From assembly GCF_000203815.1 (NCBI RefSeq), contig NW_004457737.1, positions 310,001-374,000 on the forward strand: DNA of 64,000 nt, written 5' to 3'. The notes beneath the pieces were generated by a model that saw only the letters and a program-made list of their open reading frames with translations, was not told the DNA's origin and made no database searches. The DNA comes from Cavenderia fasciculata (lineage: Eukaryota > Evosea > Eumycetozoa > Acytosteliales > Cavenderiaceae). Within the stretch, counting starts at the first letter, position 1. Each line of letters starts with the position of its first letter. A program made the position numbers and the translations under genes. Positions 1 through 11,371 of the stretch are shown here, one piece after another.

Positions 1-217
1 ATAATAATAATAATAATAGTAGAGAGAGAGAGAAGAGAGAGAGAGTATTGTGCATAATAGATTGATCATTGTTGTAAATCTGCAATCATGATGAGATCGA
101 TATATCTCTCATATCTATATTACAACTCAACTCAAATCAAATGATACAACATTCATTCGATCGTCACACGTCTTGAGTATAAATATATTAATAATATGAT
201 GATTCATTTATATTTAG

Positions 218-590
218 GTCTTTTCGGATTAGCAGGACTTGCAATCACTGGTACAGATATTCCATTATTCATTGAACAATTCAAGACACTTTATCCATCA
301 CTTGTCATTCCAACCAAGTTTTGCGTTGCTTTCCCAGTTGCTTTCCACTCTTTAAGTGGTGTCAGACATTTGGTATGTCATTGTCACCATGATCATAGTG
401 ATAATAATTGGTTTATTCAATTCCCAAACACTAACATTATTGTTATTATTTATTTATTTATATTTAGTTCTGGGATGCTACTCTTAAGGGTATCGAAGTC
501 AAGAGTGCTGAAACTAGTGGATGGATTATTGTTGGTGTAGCTACTGCTATTTCATTGGTTTTATCATTCGTTACCATATCATCTGCCTAA
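218..590 (+). CDS. sdhC: Succinate dehydrogenase cytochrome b subunit (SdhC), 3' exons, partial
   Basis: Membrane-anchor subunit of mitochondrial complex II, which helps bind heme b and ubiquinone. Two exons are visible, 218-372 and 468-590, separated by a 95-bp intron (GTATGT donor, TTTAG acceptor). Joining them creates HSLSGVRHLFWD, which fits the SdhC signature H-x3-G-x-R-H-x-x-W-D, and two hydrophobic helices follow the family pattern. The protein ends VTISSA before TAA. Exon 218 begins after a TATTTAG acceptor, and the family's N-terminal part (the S-x-x-H-R region and first helix) is absent, so the 5' exon lies left of the window or in the non-coding-looking first 200 bases. A local ATG at 196 lies inside the intron end and is probably not the start. 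The identification rests on the motif and is strong. Confidence 0.9.
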
Positions 591-725
591 GAACCCATAA
601 GAATTAATAATAATAATACAACAAACATATATAACATATAGTTTTTTTTTTCCATCAAAAACTAAATATCTCTTCAAATTAGTTAACTTGATTCAATTTG
701 ATTGTTTTTATTATAGTAATACTAT

Positions 726-1121
726 ATGTACAAATTTATAATACTCGGTATGATTATTGTTAAAAAAAACCATAGTAGGTGCAAAAAAAACAATATCATT
801 AAAACGGTGAAAACACTAATAATTATTGTGATGTTGGTCTTGGAGATGAACTCGGCAGAGGTTAACCACACAGTAAACACCCTTAATCTCGAGTTTGGCT
901 CTGGGCTTGTAACTGATTAAGTGTTTGAGGAGTTATTGCTCAACCAGAGGCTGAGGAAATGTCCCCTAAAAAATTGAAAAAGGTTTAATAATATTGGAAT
1001 AGTTTGTCTTAAGAATAAGATTGTAGATGGAATGATTTGGAATGCAGTGGATTCGATGATGGTTTTAAATAGAGAAAAAAGCAATCTGGGTCCAAACAAA
1101 TATAAAACAAGAATAGAGTAG
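726..1121 (+). pseudogene. Degenerate coding relic, family unknown
   Basis: One frame reads for about 130 codons with only two interruptions, a TAA at 918-920 and a TGA near 975, before a final TAG at 1119. The text between the stops has protein-like composition (for example VFEELLLNQRLRKC and NIGIVCLKNKIVDG) rather than the low-complexity translation of the surrounding AT-rich DNA. I do not recognise the family. A transposon fragment or an old gene remnant are both possible; a chance open frame cannot be excluded. Confidence 0.3.
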
Positions 1122-1549
1122 TAATTATAATAAAAATAATTATGTTAAATTAGAGAAAACAATCTATATCGATTATCTCTTACTAATAGAGAGAGAGCAT
1201 CAACTATTAATCTTTTGATTTATTAATAATATATGTGGATGATGGCAAACTGCAAAAATTTGTTTTCAGGATTTCTTCTTCTTCTTCTGGATTTATATCT
1301 TTATCTTTTTTGATAATGTGGATTGGTTTGGTTTGATTTGATTTGAGATTCTGTTGGGTTTAGTTGTTGTTGTTGTTGTTGTTGTTGTTGGATGGAATAA
1401 TTTAAGGTTGGGGAGGAGGGGAGGATTTGATTGGATAAATTATAAATTAATGATCTATTATATCTATCTATTTTACCCAATATGTTTTGTTTCTTTCTTC
1501 ATCTATTATTATTATTATTATATGATATTTTTTGGTTTGGTTTAACTCT
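1122..1549. other. Intergenic, AT-rich, no gene seen
   Basis: Short microsatellites (GA near 1190, GTT near 1362-1390, ATT near 1505) and T-rich stretches. It holds the 3' flank of the F-box gene on the minus strand. I see no supported gene. Confidence 0.6.
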
Positions 1550-3338
1550 TTAACTTTGAGGAGTACCATTTGCAAGTGGAATTGGAGGTAAATGTAAATT
1601 ATTCAAATTGGGGTGATAATTGGCATGGTCATTATTGGGTACCAAAGTATTTTGTAAATTATTACTACTAGTATTATTACTATTACCACTACCACTACTA
1701 TTGTTATTATTATTATTATTTATATTATTATTATTATTTATATTATTATTATTATTTATATTATTATTATTATTTACGGTATTATTCAAGTTGTTATTTA
1801 AATTATTATTATTTAAATTATTTAAAACAATATGTTCTTCAGTTAGGGTAAAGTTTAGATTTTTCCAACCAAGGGAGAGTCTTCTTTCATGAACTTCCAA
1901 CACACTACGCTTAGTGATGTTGTTTCTGGAAGAGTAGGGAAGGGCGACCTTTTGGAGGTCTTGGCAGTTGAGAAAGAGTGCCTCGACCGTCTCGAGGGTG
2001 ATTTTCATTGGACCCTTGGTCTGGGCTGGACCAGGGTTGATAGATGGACCTTCACGAGAGAGATCGACACATACCAACTTTTTGCAATAGGTGGCGATCA
2101 GAGTCATGGACGAGTCGGTCACTTCGACACATGCACAGAGACGGAGGTTTTTAAGATTGCATGCGTATTCAGTGAGTTGACGGATATCGTCGTCATTAAC
2201 GTCGGTAAACGAGAGGTCAATGTTGGTGAGGGTGTTGAGGAGACGGTATGGGTTCTTGGGGAAAGTGATGGGATGGATATTCTTAAAGTTGGAGAGGTTG
2301 AGGGTGGTGAGACAATGCAATTGTTGGAGAACGTGTTGGATAGAGGTACGAGTAACCTTGCTACACGATGCCAAGTTGAGATCCATCAATTGTGGACAAT
2401 CATGAATCAATTCCAATACTCCATGATCTGTAATCAATTTGCAACTCTTTAATGATATAAATTTCAATTTCTTACATTGTCTTGTCAATGCCTTTAAATC
2501 ATCATCACTTAAATTATTACTTGATCCTAAATCCATTGATGTAAAATGTGCTAAAAAAGTAAAATAAAAAATAAAATTAAAATAAAATAAAAAGAAAAGA
2601 TTAATATATATTTAGATCTAAATAAGAGTTATTGTTGTTATTATTTTGCTTACCACAATAAGGTGCCAAAGTTCTAATATCCCATCCAGAAATTCCATTA
2701 AAATTTAAGAAACTAAGATTGGTATTCTTAATGATATGACAAATGCCTGTAGTTGTAATATTTTCAACTTTGTGAAGATTGATTGATTTGAGTTTGATGG
2801 CACCATTTGCCAACAACTCGAGGCACTCGTCTGATGTTTTTCCACCGTCCATAAAGACTTGTTCCAAGTTGGGGCATTTGGCAACGAGGAGCTTCGACGT
2901 CTTTTCGGTCAATTTCAGGTTGTGAAGTCGTATTTCCTTGAGTTGTGGGGTATGGGTAACTATATAATCGATGGTGGTTTGCTTGATGTTGGCATTGTTG
3001 AGGTTGATCATACGCACTGCCTGCAGTCTTGCTGTCGATTCCATGTTTTTGAGTGCAGAGATGATCTTTTTCCTTGGCATGTTGCTGCTCATTGCCAATG
3101 TTCGCCAAAGTGTAGAGTCGTAACAACACTCCTTGAAGCGTTTCGATAGTCTTGCCAAAATACACAATTCGTGAATGCTCATGAATTTCAATATATACAA
3201 CAGTAGTTCGGTCGATAGAAAACTAAAGTAGTTGGGGTTCTTTTCTGCTTCTGACAATTCCAATTGTATTTGTTTCTCGGCCAACATTGTCTTTTTCTTA
3301 CTTCTAACCCCAAAACAAGAAAATGCTTCCATCTTCAT
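1550..3338 (-). CDS. F-box and leucine-rich repeat protein
   Basis: Two exons, 3338-2654 and 2550-1550, with a 103-bp intron (GTAAGC ... TTTTTTAG); the join keeps frame and gives 561 residues. An F-box lies near residues 38-82 (FSFLSTELLLYILKFMS, then SKRFKECCYDSTLW). Leucine-rich repeats of the cysteine-containing AMN1/FBXL type follow from about 110 to 430 (CKKLKFISLKSCKLITDHG, CNLKNLRLCACVEVTDSSM). The tail is an Asn-rich low-complexity run. Proteins of this build recruit substrates to SCF ubiquitin ligases through the LRR surface; that role is family knowledge and the substrate is unknown. The long gene-poor stretch upstream may hold its control region. Start chosen at the first ATG of the open frame, beginning MKMEAFSCFG. 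Confidence 0.85.
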
Positions 3339-6110
3339 TTTCGTAAAGTCTTTTTTTAAAAATAAATAATTAATTAAATCTAAAATATATTAAAAGAAAT
3401 TATTATTAATTATTTATATTCCTTAATTATTATTATTATTTGTTGTAATTAACTAAATTGACTGTTGTTGTAGTAGTAGTTTAAAGGAAATGGAACTATT
3501 ATAAATGTATGGTGTGGTGGTTTTTAAAAGACAAGAAGATTAAATAAAATGGTCAACATAACACACAAAAAGGAAAAATAATAATATAATATATTATAAT
3601 ATATAATATTCGATTATTTGTATTAATTAAAACATCGAAAGAGAGTTATAATCAAAAACAAGAAGAACAAGAGGAATTAATGAAAGTTTGTGTTTTTTTT
3701 TTTGGTGTGTTGGGGGGGTGATATTAACTACTTTTTTTTGAACAAGATATAGATGAGTGAGGGGAGTGAGGAGGAGAAACAAAGTAAATGAATAAGGAGG
3801 AGGAGAACGATAAATCAAGGTTGAATCTCACAACAGCTTCTTCTTACTCTCTACCTGTCTGTCTGTCTGTGTGTGTGTACTAATATGATTATTCACCTAC
3901 GGATGGATTTTCAAAAAAAATAAATATTGTTTATCCAAAATCCCAATGTTGTTCTTATATATGATATGATTAATCTTTCTCTGAGATTGTTGATGAACTC
4001 TCTTTAATTCTCTCTTACTCTCTTTATCTTTCTGTATGTCTCTGTCTCTATGAAATTATTATTATTATTATTATTATTTTCCTTGTCAAATTATTATTAT
4101 TATATATATTATATAAAAAATAAAAATGGGAGATGTGTGTGTTGGTTGTTTGTTTGTTGTTGGATTTACACAATAACAAGCTAGAATAATAATATAATAA
4201 TAATAATAATAAAATATATTGACTTTTAAAGGTGAGGAGGAGGAGAAGGAGGAGAATGAGTTCTATTGGATTAATTGTGTCTTCATCAACAACAACATAA
4301 TAGAGATAAAAAAAAATAATAATGTAATTGGAAAATCATTCAGGACATACGATGCGATACAATATACACTTGCTTTACTCACTCTTTCTCTCTCTCTCTC
4401 TTTGTCTTTCTCGCTCTCGATCAAAAATTTAAATAAAGTAATAATAAAAATAGATTTGATGATATAATTATGTAATTGATGATGATTGATGAGGAGGAGG
4501 ATGATGATGATGAGCTCCTGATGAAGATTAAAAAATATACTACTACATGTACGACGATTATTTGTGTGGTGACTGAAACCTACCCTATTGTTACTGTTGT
4601 CTGGAATATTCAAGTTTGTTTTTCGCTTGCTGGCTGGTTGGATGGATGGATGATGGATAGACTGACTGGGGGGTGTCTGTCTATGTATCGGTCTGGATAA
4701 AAGGAAGATATATATATGTGTGTGTGTGTGCTATATTTATATATATTATATATGTTGATAATGGTGGATGGTGGATGATATTAATAAATATTTATATTTA
4801 TATATATAACTTGGCTTGATGATGTGATGGATGAATATCTTGGTTGGGTTGTCTTTTTGTTTGGATTTTTGGTACAACAGTGGTGGTGTGTTTTGTTTTG
4901 ATCAAAATATTAATATATGATTCTTTCTTGTTGGTATCAATTAAATAAAATACAGTTGTGTTGTTGTTGGAGAAAAAACAGTGTGTGGGGGTTGGTAGAG
5001 ATACAATTATTATTATTATCCGGGGATGGATGGATGTTATAAAAAACGAAAATAGAATAATAGTATTTTATAAAGTATTATTAATAGTTGTTTGTTGTTT
5101 GTTAAATGTAGTACATAAGAAATTGCAAACTAAACTGTTGAGGTTTGTTGGTTTGGGGATACTAGAGATTGTATGTATGGTTTATTATTATTATTGTTGT
5201 TGGGTGGTGGTGGTGTGGGAATTAAATTCTTAATGATTTCAATTGTGTTTGTGTGTGAGGGAGGGGGGTGTGGGTCCTAAAACCAACACATTCCATTCCG
5301 TTCATAGTTGGATGCCAGTCAAAGTCATGACATCGGGCTAGTCACCCATCCAAATCCATGCATCTGACATTCCCCAAACAATCAACCACTCATCTTCCAA
5401 CCCCCCAACCCTATCCTTCTCACTACATTACCACTCTATATTCTTTTTATAGTACGAATGGATTTGTAGATAGAGGATGGGTGATATCACAACCAACAAA
5501 CAAAGCAATAAACAAATAATAATAAATGAATAGAGTAGAACCCATTTAACTATTTTTCTTGTCTTCTTTACTTGTTTACACCACACCACCTCTTCCACTG
5601 CTGACACAAGTTGATTTAGACATGGAAACTTAGATGACTCTAGTCTGATATATTCTATTTTAAAATGTGCGTTGCATATGAATGAAATGAAAGGGAGAGG
5701 GGGGAATAGGGTATTTGAGATTGTTGGAATGATTTTTTAATGAAATGAAATCTGTCTTTTTTTTGGTTGATGGATGGACGGATTAAATTTACCAGATCCT
5801 GGAATGATATGGAATATTAAAATTAAATGTAAAACAACCAACCCATATTATATATATATATATATATATTCGTCGTTGTTGTTGTTATTGTATTTGTATT
5901 TGTTGAATCTGATTATTATTTAATAATATAAACTTTTAACGACATGTACATATAGATTTCTTACCTTTTATATTTTCTATTTACAATAATAATAATAATA
6001 ATAATTGTGACAATGTAATTGAATTTAATTATCACAATCCACTTATGATAATATTAATCTATCTATATTTATATAATATATAATATTATTGTAAGTAAAT
6101 GAACTATTAT

Positions 6111-6149
<39 letters not shown>

Positions 6150-7709
6150 ATGTCTGTATAAATGTGAATGATTGGTAATTAATTGATTGTAGTTGTAATC
6201 TCTTATTTTAATATTTATATATTTAAGAATAGGAATGAAAAATATTTATATTATTGATGGATGGATGGAGGGATGGATGGATTGATCAATCTTTCCAGTG
6301 CTCTGTTGTTATTGCTTTTTTTCCTTTTATATATTATTTGTCCTAATTTCTAGAAATTATTATTATTATTATTATTATTATTATTTTTGGTGCTATACAT
6401 TGATGAGTTGAGTAGTAGTAGTTGAATTCATGTATTATTTTTAAAACAAAAAGAGTATTGTTTGGATCTAAATTTAAAATACGTCGCCACAAAAGGGTTA
6501 GCACACAACACCCACACCCACACCCTCGAGCAATCACAACAGAGCACCCATCCAACTAAATAGGCAACACACACTCTGGGTTTGAAGCTCTCAGTTTGCC
6601 TAGTTTGCCTTTCTTTGGGAACTCTACACATTTCTTTTTTCCATTGTGTGTGTTTGTTGAGTAGTGAGTGATTGTCAAGATGGAGGAGTAATCCAAGTGT
6701 TGCAGGTATTTCCTTTCCGTCATGATGTCTTGATCCTCTTTCAATCAATCAATCAATTTATAACAACAACAACTAAACAAGATGGATGTCTTTCTTACCT
6801 TACATTCAAACAACCTAATCTTGATTCCAAAGTTGTCAAAATTGTCGTCTGTGTCTGTGTCTGGAAGATGATCTTGATCTTGATCTAGATTGATTGATTG
6901 CCAATGTGTGTCCAGCGGCTCAGTTCTATTTATAAAATAAATGTTGTTGGTTGTTATTGTTATTGTTGTAACTATCTATCTATCTCTCTTATAAATGTTA
7001 TCCATTGACATGGTGATAAGTGATATTATTCTCTATCTATCTATATTATTTATCTGTCTGTGTTATTATTATTATTATTATTGTTATTTATTATTCTATT
7101 CTCAAGAACAACCATAACGGTGTTGTTGTTATTGTTGTTGATTCTTTCTGCTAACAACATTTTCAGGTTAAGAAGAAGGAAGAAGATACCGATGTGACGA
7201 TAATAATGATGAGTAGTAATGTTGTTGTGTTTTGTGTATTATTGGGTGTGCATCCAATACACGCTGAGTATTATTGAGAACAAAGGGGGCACCGCAAAGA
7301 ACTTTCAAACAACAAGTGCGCAGAGACACCCTTTTGGTGAGGCAAAGGGTGCTTGCAAGAGAAAGAAACCAATTTTCTTTAAAAGGAAATTTATAAAAAC
7401 AAACAAAACTCATAATTGGTTGGTTGGGCATTTTGTGCTAATGGGTGATTCTATCAAGCATCGATGCTGCCAGATCAGCAACAACTATCTTGCTCTTTCT
7501 TCGAGACCCTATACAAACGCCAAGATATATTGAAGATTTATAAAATTTTATCCTTGCTTGCAGAGGTGAATGAATATCTTTTGTACAATAGGGGCTGTTC
7601 CCAAACAACTACAACAAGGATTAATTCCTTCTTGAGATATCTTGATTTATTTTTGAAGGACGTTGACGGCGACGGAGACGGTGACGGATACAATATTTAA
7701 TATTTTGAT
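3339..7709. other. 4.4-kb stretch without a recognisable gene
   Basis: Upstream of the F-box gene and downstream of the FNIP-like gene, both on the minus strand. It holds many microsatellites (GTCT near 6115-6145, ATT near 6355-6385, GT near 4718, GATG/GGAT tracts) and two less AT-rich islands, about 5270-5450 and 7230-7530. Open frames are short and simple-repeat-like. The 7230-7530 island contains a strong hairpin and could hold a non-coding RNA. I found no tRNA, snRNA or 5S rRNA signature by eye. Confidence 0.5.
7327..7351. other. Perfect 8-bp hairpin in a GC-richer island
   Basis: CACCCTTT and AAAGGGTG flank a 9-base loop. A second short inverted repeat, ATTGG/CCAAT, lies about 90 bases earlier. 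Structure in an otherwise AT-rich gene desert suggests an RNA element, but no family is recognised. Confidence 0.3.
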
Positions 7710-9902
7710 TTAAATTTTAAATTTAAAGATTGTATTTGTTTTAAAATGACAACGGTCTTGTTTTAATAATTTGACAAGGATGTTGTATTGGTTTTCAGAG
7801 TTGATTTGTTTGGTGTTGGTAGCGTCGATGTTTTGGTACATATGGTAATTAAAGGATTCTTGGTCAAAGAGGAGGAGAGAGGTAGGGGACAGTCGACGGA
7901 TATGGATGAGTTTGAATTCACCGCGATCTTCACCGTAGCATTTTAGGGTTTCGAGTTGCATCAACATGGACAATGATAGGCGTAGATGAGCATTGTTGTG
8001 ACACCTCGTTACATTGGAGAGTGTCAAGTGTCGGACTGATGGCGGTACAATATCATGTATCCAAACATCTCTAAAGAATTGTCCCGATGTTGCCATCACC
8101 GTCAAACACGGAGACATAAAGTGTAGACATGACAAGAGATCGGTACGACCAAACACACCAAGTGAGGTAATGTTGACGGGTAACTCTTTGACAGAGTCTG
8201 GTACGTCGGTGTAGGTGAGTGATCTAAGTGTGGGAAGACTGGTCTTTGTGAGGTGGATATTGACACATACCAGTGTGACCAAATGTTGTGGTAGATGTTC
8301 AAGTTGGAATTTTCGACTAGCCATAATCGATAGAGATGTGATCGTGTCGGGTAGCTTGTACGCATTCCCGTAAATCTCACGTCCAATTGTTAGTGTTGTA
8401 ATATTTGATGTGATTGACTCGATTTTAGGTACACCAAGTGAAAGTATAGATAGTGTTGTTGGAAACAGGTCTTTGGGACTAGTCATCACATCACCACCAA
8501 ACGACAGATATCTTAGGTGTGGAGGGAGTGCACCCAATTTCTCAATCTCTGAAGAGACCGAACCTCCCATCTCTAAATACAATACTGAACTAGGTATATC
8601 TAATTGAACAGTCTCTAATTCTTTCTTTGGTTGTTCATTTGACGATGATGGTAGTTGTGGTGGCATAATGGTAATATGATTGTACAAGAGATATACAACC
8701 GACGATGGGATTGCTTTGAATAGTGGGATATGGGTACTAAGGTATAATGCTTTGACACCTCCATTGTACGGTTGTCCCAATTCCGTGTCTGGACAAAGAC
8801 TGTCGAAAAACGAGCAGGATCTTGGTAATGCCATGATTGGCCATAGAGGTGTTGTCATGATAGCCGATTTTAAAGTGGGTTGACTGACCAGATGGTCCAT
8901 GTCAAATAGTAGAGTGGTCGATGGAGGTTTATCAACACGAAAGTGTTGGAGTGGAGGAAGTAGACCTGTAAACTCGATTGTTATCGGATCTGAACCAAGT
9001 GCAGACCGTATGTCAAGTAGATACAGAGTGTCTGGGAAATAAGCAGTACTGACCTTGTCCGACGCATTGACCGTGACAGTCAAACTTTGCACCGTGTTTG
9101 GTAACTTGGCTTGATACATTGCAAAATGGAATGAACTCAATACCAAGTGTGTAATACTACTTGCCAGCGACACTACTCCAGGTGTTGTTGTAGAGATGGT
9201 CTTTAAAACTTTGAAATATTTACTTTCAATTGATAATTTGGAAATTGTATTTGGTAGTATTGGTAATGGTTCCAAAGACTTGATTTGTTTTGATGTCATT
9301 GTACTTGTTAAAGGGATGGGTGGGATGGTTGACGTACTAGGATTGCTGATAAACTTTAAAACCTCTTGACGTAGATGAATATCAGATACTGGGTAATAAT
9401 ATTCAATCGATAGACCAGAGACTGATGGAGGGATGGCGATCTTGGGATGTGGGTGCATTGATATATTGGTGAATGGGTATTCGTTGATCCAGGCGACATT
9501 GGTCATCTCGTAGTAGTAGAGGACGAGTGGTGACGGATTAAAGTTTCTCTCTCGATTACTCCTAACTATTTTACCGGTCTTGTTTGATACTGGTAGAAAC
9601 AGAGATAGCTGCACACTATCGTTGCCTAGTTGATAGGTATCCTTGCCACGACCAATACCGACCGACCCAGGTATCTGTGAGATATGATCGTTTCTAAATG
9701 AATACAGCTGTTTTCTATGTTTATATATATCCTTGCAAGTGAGTAAAAGGCAAACTCTATCAATAAAATCCAAGTTACAAAGTATCAATGATGTCACCAT
9801 CAAATTAAATTGTAACTTGACCGTCTTGTTATCGTCACCTTTACTATCATATGTATTCTTTTTGTTATGTATTGCATTATTCTTATCTTTTCTTCTCCAC
9901 AT
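7710..9902 (-). CDS. FNIP-like repeat protein
   Basis: Single exon, 730 residues. The first ATG of the frame is at 9902 (MWRRKDKNN); the frame stays open slightly upstream but without an ATG. A short F-box-like helix region may lie near residues 40-60 (SLILCNLDFIDRVCLLLTCK). From about 200 onward the protein is built of degenerate repeats of about 22-40 residues of the form LP-x-x-h-x-x-L-x-h (LPNTISKLSIES, PPHLRYLSFGGD, LPDTITSLSIM, LPVNITSLGVFG, PPSVRHLTLSN). This resembles the FNIP/IP22 repeats found in large dictyostelid gene families, which form LRR-like solenoids. The individual function is unknown, and substrate adaptors or protein-interaction roles are only inference. Confidence 0.75.
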   Translation of the reverse strand: MWRRKDKNNAIHNKKNTYDSKGDDNKTVKLQFNLMVTSLILCNLDFIDRVCLLLTCKDIYKHRKQLYSFRNDHISQIPGSVGIGRGKDTYQLGNDSVQLSLFLPVSNKTGKIVRSNRERNFNPSPLVLYYYEMTNVAWINEYPFTNISMHPHPKIAIPPSVSGLSIEYYYPVSDIHLRQEVLKFISNPSTSTIPPIPLTSTMTSKQIKSLEPLPILPNTISKLSIESKYFKVLKTISTTTPGVVSLASSITHLVLSSFHFAMYQAKLPNTVQSLTVTVNASDKVSTAYFPDTLYLLDIRSALGSDPITIEFTGLLPPLQHFRVDKPPSTTLLFDMDHLVSQPTLKSAIMTTPLWPIMALPRSCSFFDSLCPDTELGQPYNGGVKALYLSTHIPLFKAIPSSVVYLLYNHITIMPPQLPSSSNEQPKKELETVQLDIPSSVLYLEMGGSVSSEIEKLGALPPHLRYLSFGGDVMTSPKDLFPTTLSILSLGVPKIESITSNITTLTIGREIYGNAYKLPDTITSLSIMASRKFQLEHLPQHLVTLVCVNIHLTKTSLPTLRSLTYTDVPDSVKELPVNITSLGVFGRTDLLSCLHFMSPCLTVMATSGQFFRDVWIHDIVPPSVRHLTLSNVTRCHNNAHLRLSLSMLMQLETLKCYGEDRGEFKLIHIRRLSPTSLLLFDQESFNYHMYQNIDATNTKQINSENQYNILVKLLKQDRCHFKTNTIFKFKI

Positions 9903-10134
9903 TATTACTAAATAATACAATATATTATTATTATTATATATATCTACAAATACAATAATAATAATACAAAGTTTACAAAACTAATGGGAGTAGTTTGATC
10001 TTTGAGACCATCGACATTCTTTCTACTTTTTTTTCATTGTTTTTTTAAATATTTCTATTTTTTTTGTTTTAGAGATACTATTAATAATAATACTCATAAT
10101 AATACTAAATTCATTATTAATATATATATATATT
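9903..10134. other. Intergenic A/T-rich spacer
   Basis: Trinucleotide A/T runs and poly-T. It holds the 5' flank of the FNIP-like gene and the 3' flank of the first U1 gene. No gene seen. Confidence 0.5.
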
Positions 10135-10170
10135 TTTTAATTTATGTCATTGAATTAATTTAGAGTTTGT

Positions 10171-10337
10171 TGGGGAATCTGCGAACTAGCGCAATGAGAC
10201 CCCACTACCAGAAATTAGCTAATTCCCTCCCCTTACGGGTAAGGGATTTAAAGTGTCTCTAGCAGTGCAAAAAGAGACAGATACTTTAGTTTCTAGTCAC
10301 CTATTTGATCGTGACTAGAAAATCAGCAGGTAAGTAT
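10171..10337 (-). ncRNA. U1 spliceosomal snRNA, copy 1
   Basis: Read on the minus strand, the RNA starts AUACUUACCUGC, exactly the conserved U1 5' end that pairs with 5' splice sites. Stem-loop I is an 11-bp stem closed by loop GAUCAAAUAG, like the U1-70K site. Stem-loop II is a 7-bp stem whose loop contains UUGCACU, like the U1A site. Stem-loop III follows (CCCUUAC region), then an Sm-like site AAUUUCUGG, then stem-loop IV closed by GGGG/CCCC with an inner UGCG/CGCA helix. The order and about 167-nt length match U1. The exact 3' end is uncertain by a few bases. It recognises 5' splice sites, consistent with the GTAAGT/GTATGT donors seen in this window. Confidence 0.93.
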
Positions 10338-10407
10338 GAATTGTAATAGTCTCGTATTGTAACTATTTATACTTTACTGTCTCTATTCAATTGTATATCC
10401 CATTGAT
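10338..10407 (-). promoter_or_regulatory. Predicted U1 promoter, copy 1
   Basis: Two elements occur at identical distances in both U1 copies: TATAAATAG at about -26 to -34 (10363-10371) and ATCAATGGGA at about -61 to -70 (10398-10407). Dictyostelid small RNA genes are known to use an upstream element (DUSE) near -63 with a CCCA core. Here a CCCA-containing box sits at that distance but on the opposite strand, so calling it a DUSE is tentative. Confidence 0.5.
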
Positions 10408-10485
10408 ATATTGATGGAAATTCATAAGTATGGTTATACTATTTAAAATATTTCCAGAATGAATGGATTTTGAAAAATTCATAAG

Positions 10486-10556
10486 TACTGGAAAAAAGTA
10501 AATAATAAAGATAGTGAGGAATAAAGATATTGTATCATTGTAATAACAAGTTACAT

Positions 10557-10597
<41 letters not shown>

Positions 10598-11371
10598 TAA
10601 TTTATAAACTAATTAATTAAAAAATAAAATAAATGAAGTTTGAAAAAAAACAAAGGTGGGAGACTGAATGTATAACCTTTGAATTATTATTTATTTTTTG
10701 TTCTTTGTATCTATATTTATAGACATTTATATATATCTTTGTATCTTTATACATTAAACAAGACTCGATACTTTACAATGGATATGATTAGCTAAAGTTG
10801 GGGTGACAAGCTACACAACCTTGTTGTTACCAGACACAGCAATGATGGTGCAGTGTGTATGTGATGACGGACGATAAAATATAACGACCCCTCTCCAACC
10901 TAGCTAGAACAACGACGATTTAGAAATCAATAAACACAACAATCAATAGTGATGATGGTTTGTTGAAAGAAAGATATCTTCATCTTGGTTCAACGTCGAC
11001 GAATAGTACAAAAAGCCATCACTACACTTTATGTTGTGTGCGTGCGGTATGGGTTCAAGAAAAAAAAGGGTTAGGGTTAGGGTTTCAAAATCACATGTTT
11101 GGTCAAACAATCATTGTAATAATAATTATAATATATTATTATTATTACGATATATATTAATAATGATAATAATAATTAAAATGATTAGTGGTGGTGGTTG
11201 GTGTATATGATGGATTAAAACCCAAACAAAAAAATCACATTACATTTGGTTTAGTTTTTAATATATACAAAAACAACAAACAATACAACAACAACAAACA
11301 ATACAACAACAATCAATACAACAAATAATAATATTTAATAATTAATATTTAACTACAAAAAGAAACAAAGA
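10486..11371. other. Intergenic region before family A copy 1
   Basis: It holds a TA-dinucleotide run near 10560-10585, a telomere-like GGGTTA tract, A/T trinucleotides, and a CAACAA-rich leader directly before the ATG at 11372. No gene seen. Confidence 0.5.
11068..11082. repeat. Short interstitial TTAGGG-type tract
   Basis: GGGTTAGGGTTAGGG follows a poly-A run about 300 bases upstream of family A copy 1. It is too short to be a telomere and may be chance, a relic, or a protein-binding site. Confidence 0.6.

Larger units (their letters stand above)
10135..10485. repeat. Duplicated U1 block, copy 1
   Basis: About 350 bases nearly identical, in the same orientation, to 13442-13799. The block holds a U1 snRNA gene, its upstream region and some 3' flank. 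Similarity fades into A/T-rich DNA at both ends. The RNA region differs at a single base between copies; the upstream half differs by a few substitutions and small indels. Confidence 0.9.

Noticed and set aside
592-600. ACCCATAA box after sdhC, like the dictyostelid small-RNA upstream element
   Set aside because: No structured RNA or class I-type 3' motif is visible about 60 bases downstream; an 8-base match can be chance in this DNA.
1889-2452. Plus-strand 187-residue frame
   Set aside because: Antisense shadow of the LRR region of the F-box gene, which has clear repeat motifs and a frame-consistent intron.
5330-5400. Short resemblance to 5S rRNA (GGATGGGTGAC on the minus strand)
   Set aside because: Only about a dozen bases fit; the other 5S arms and internal control regions are missing.
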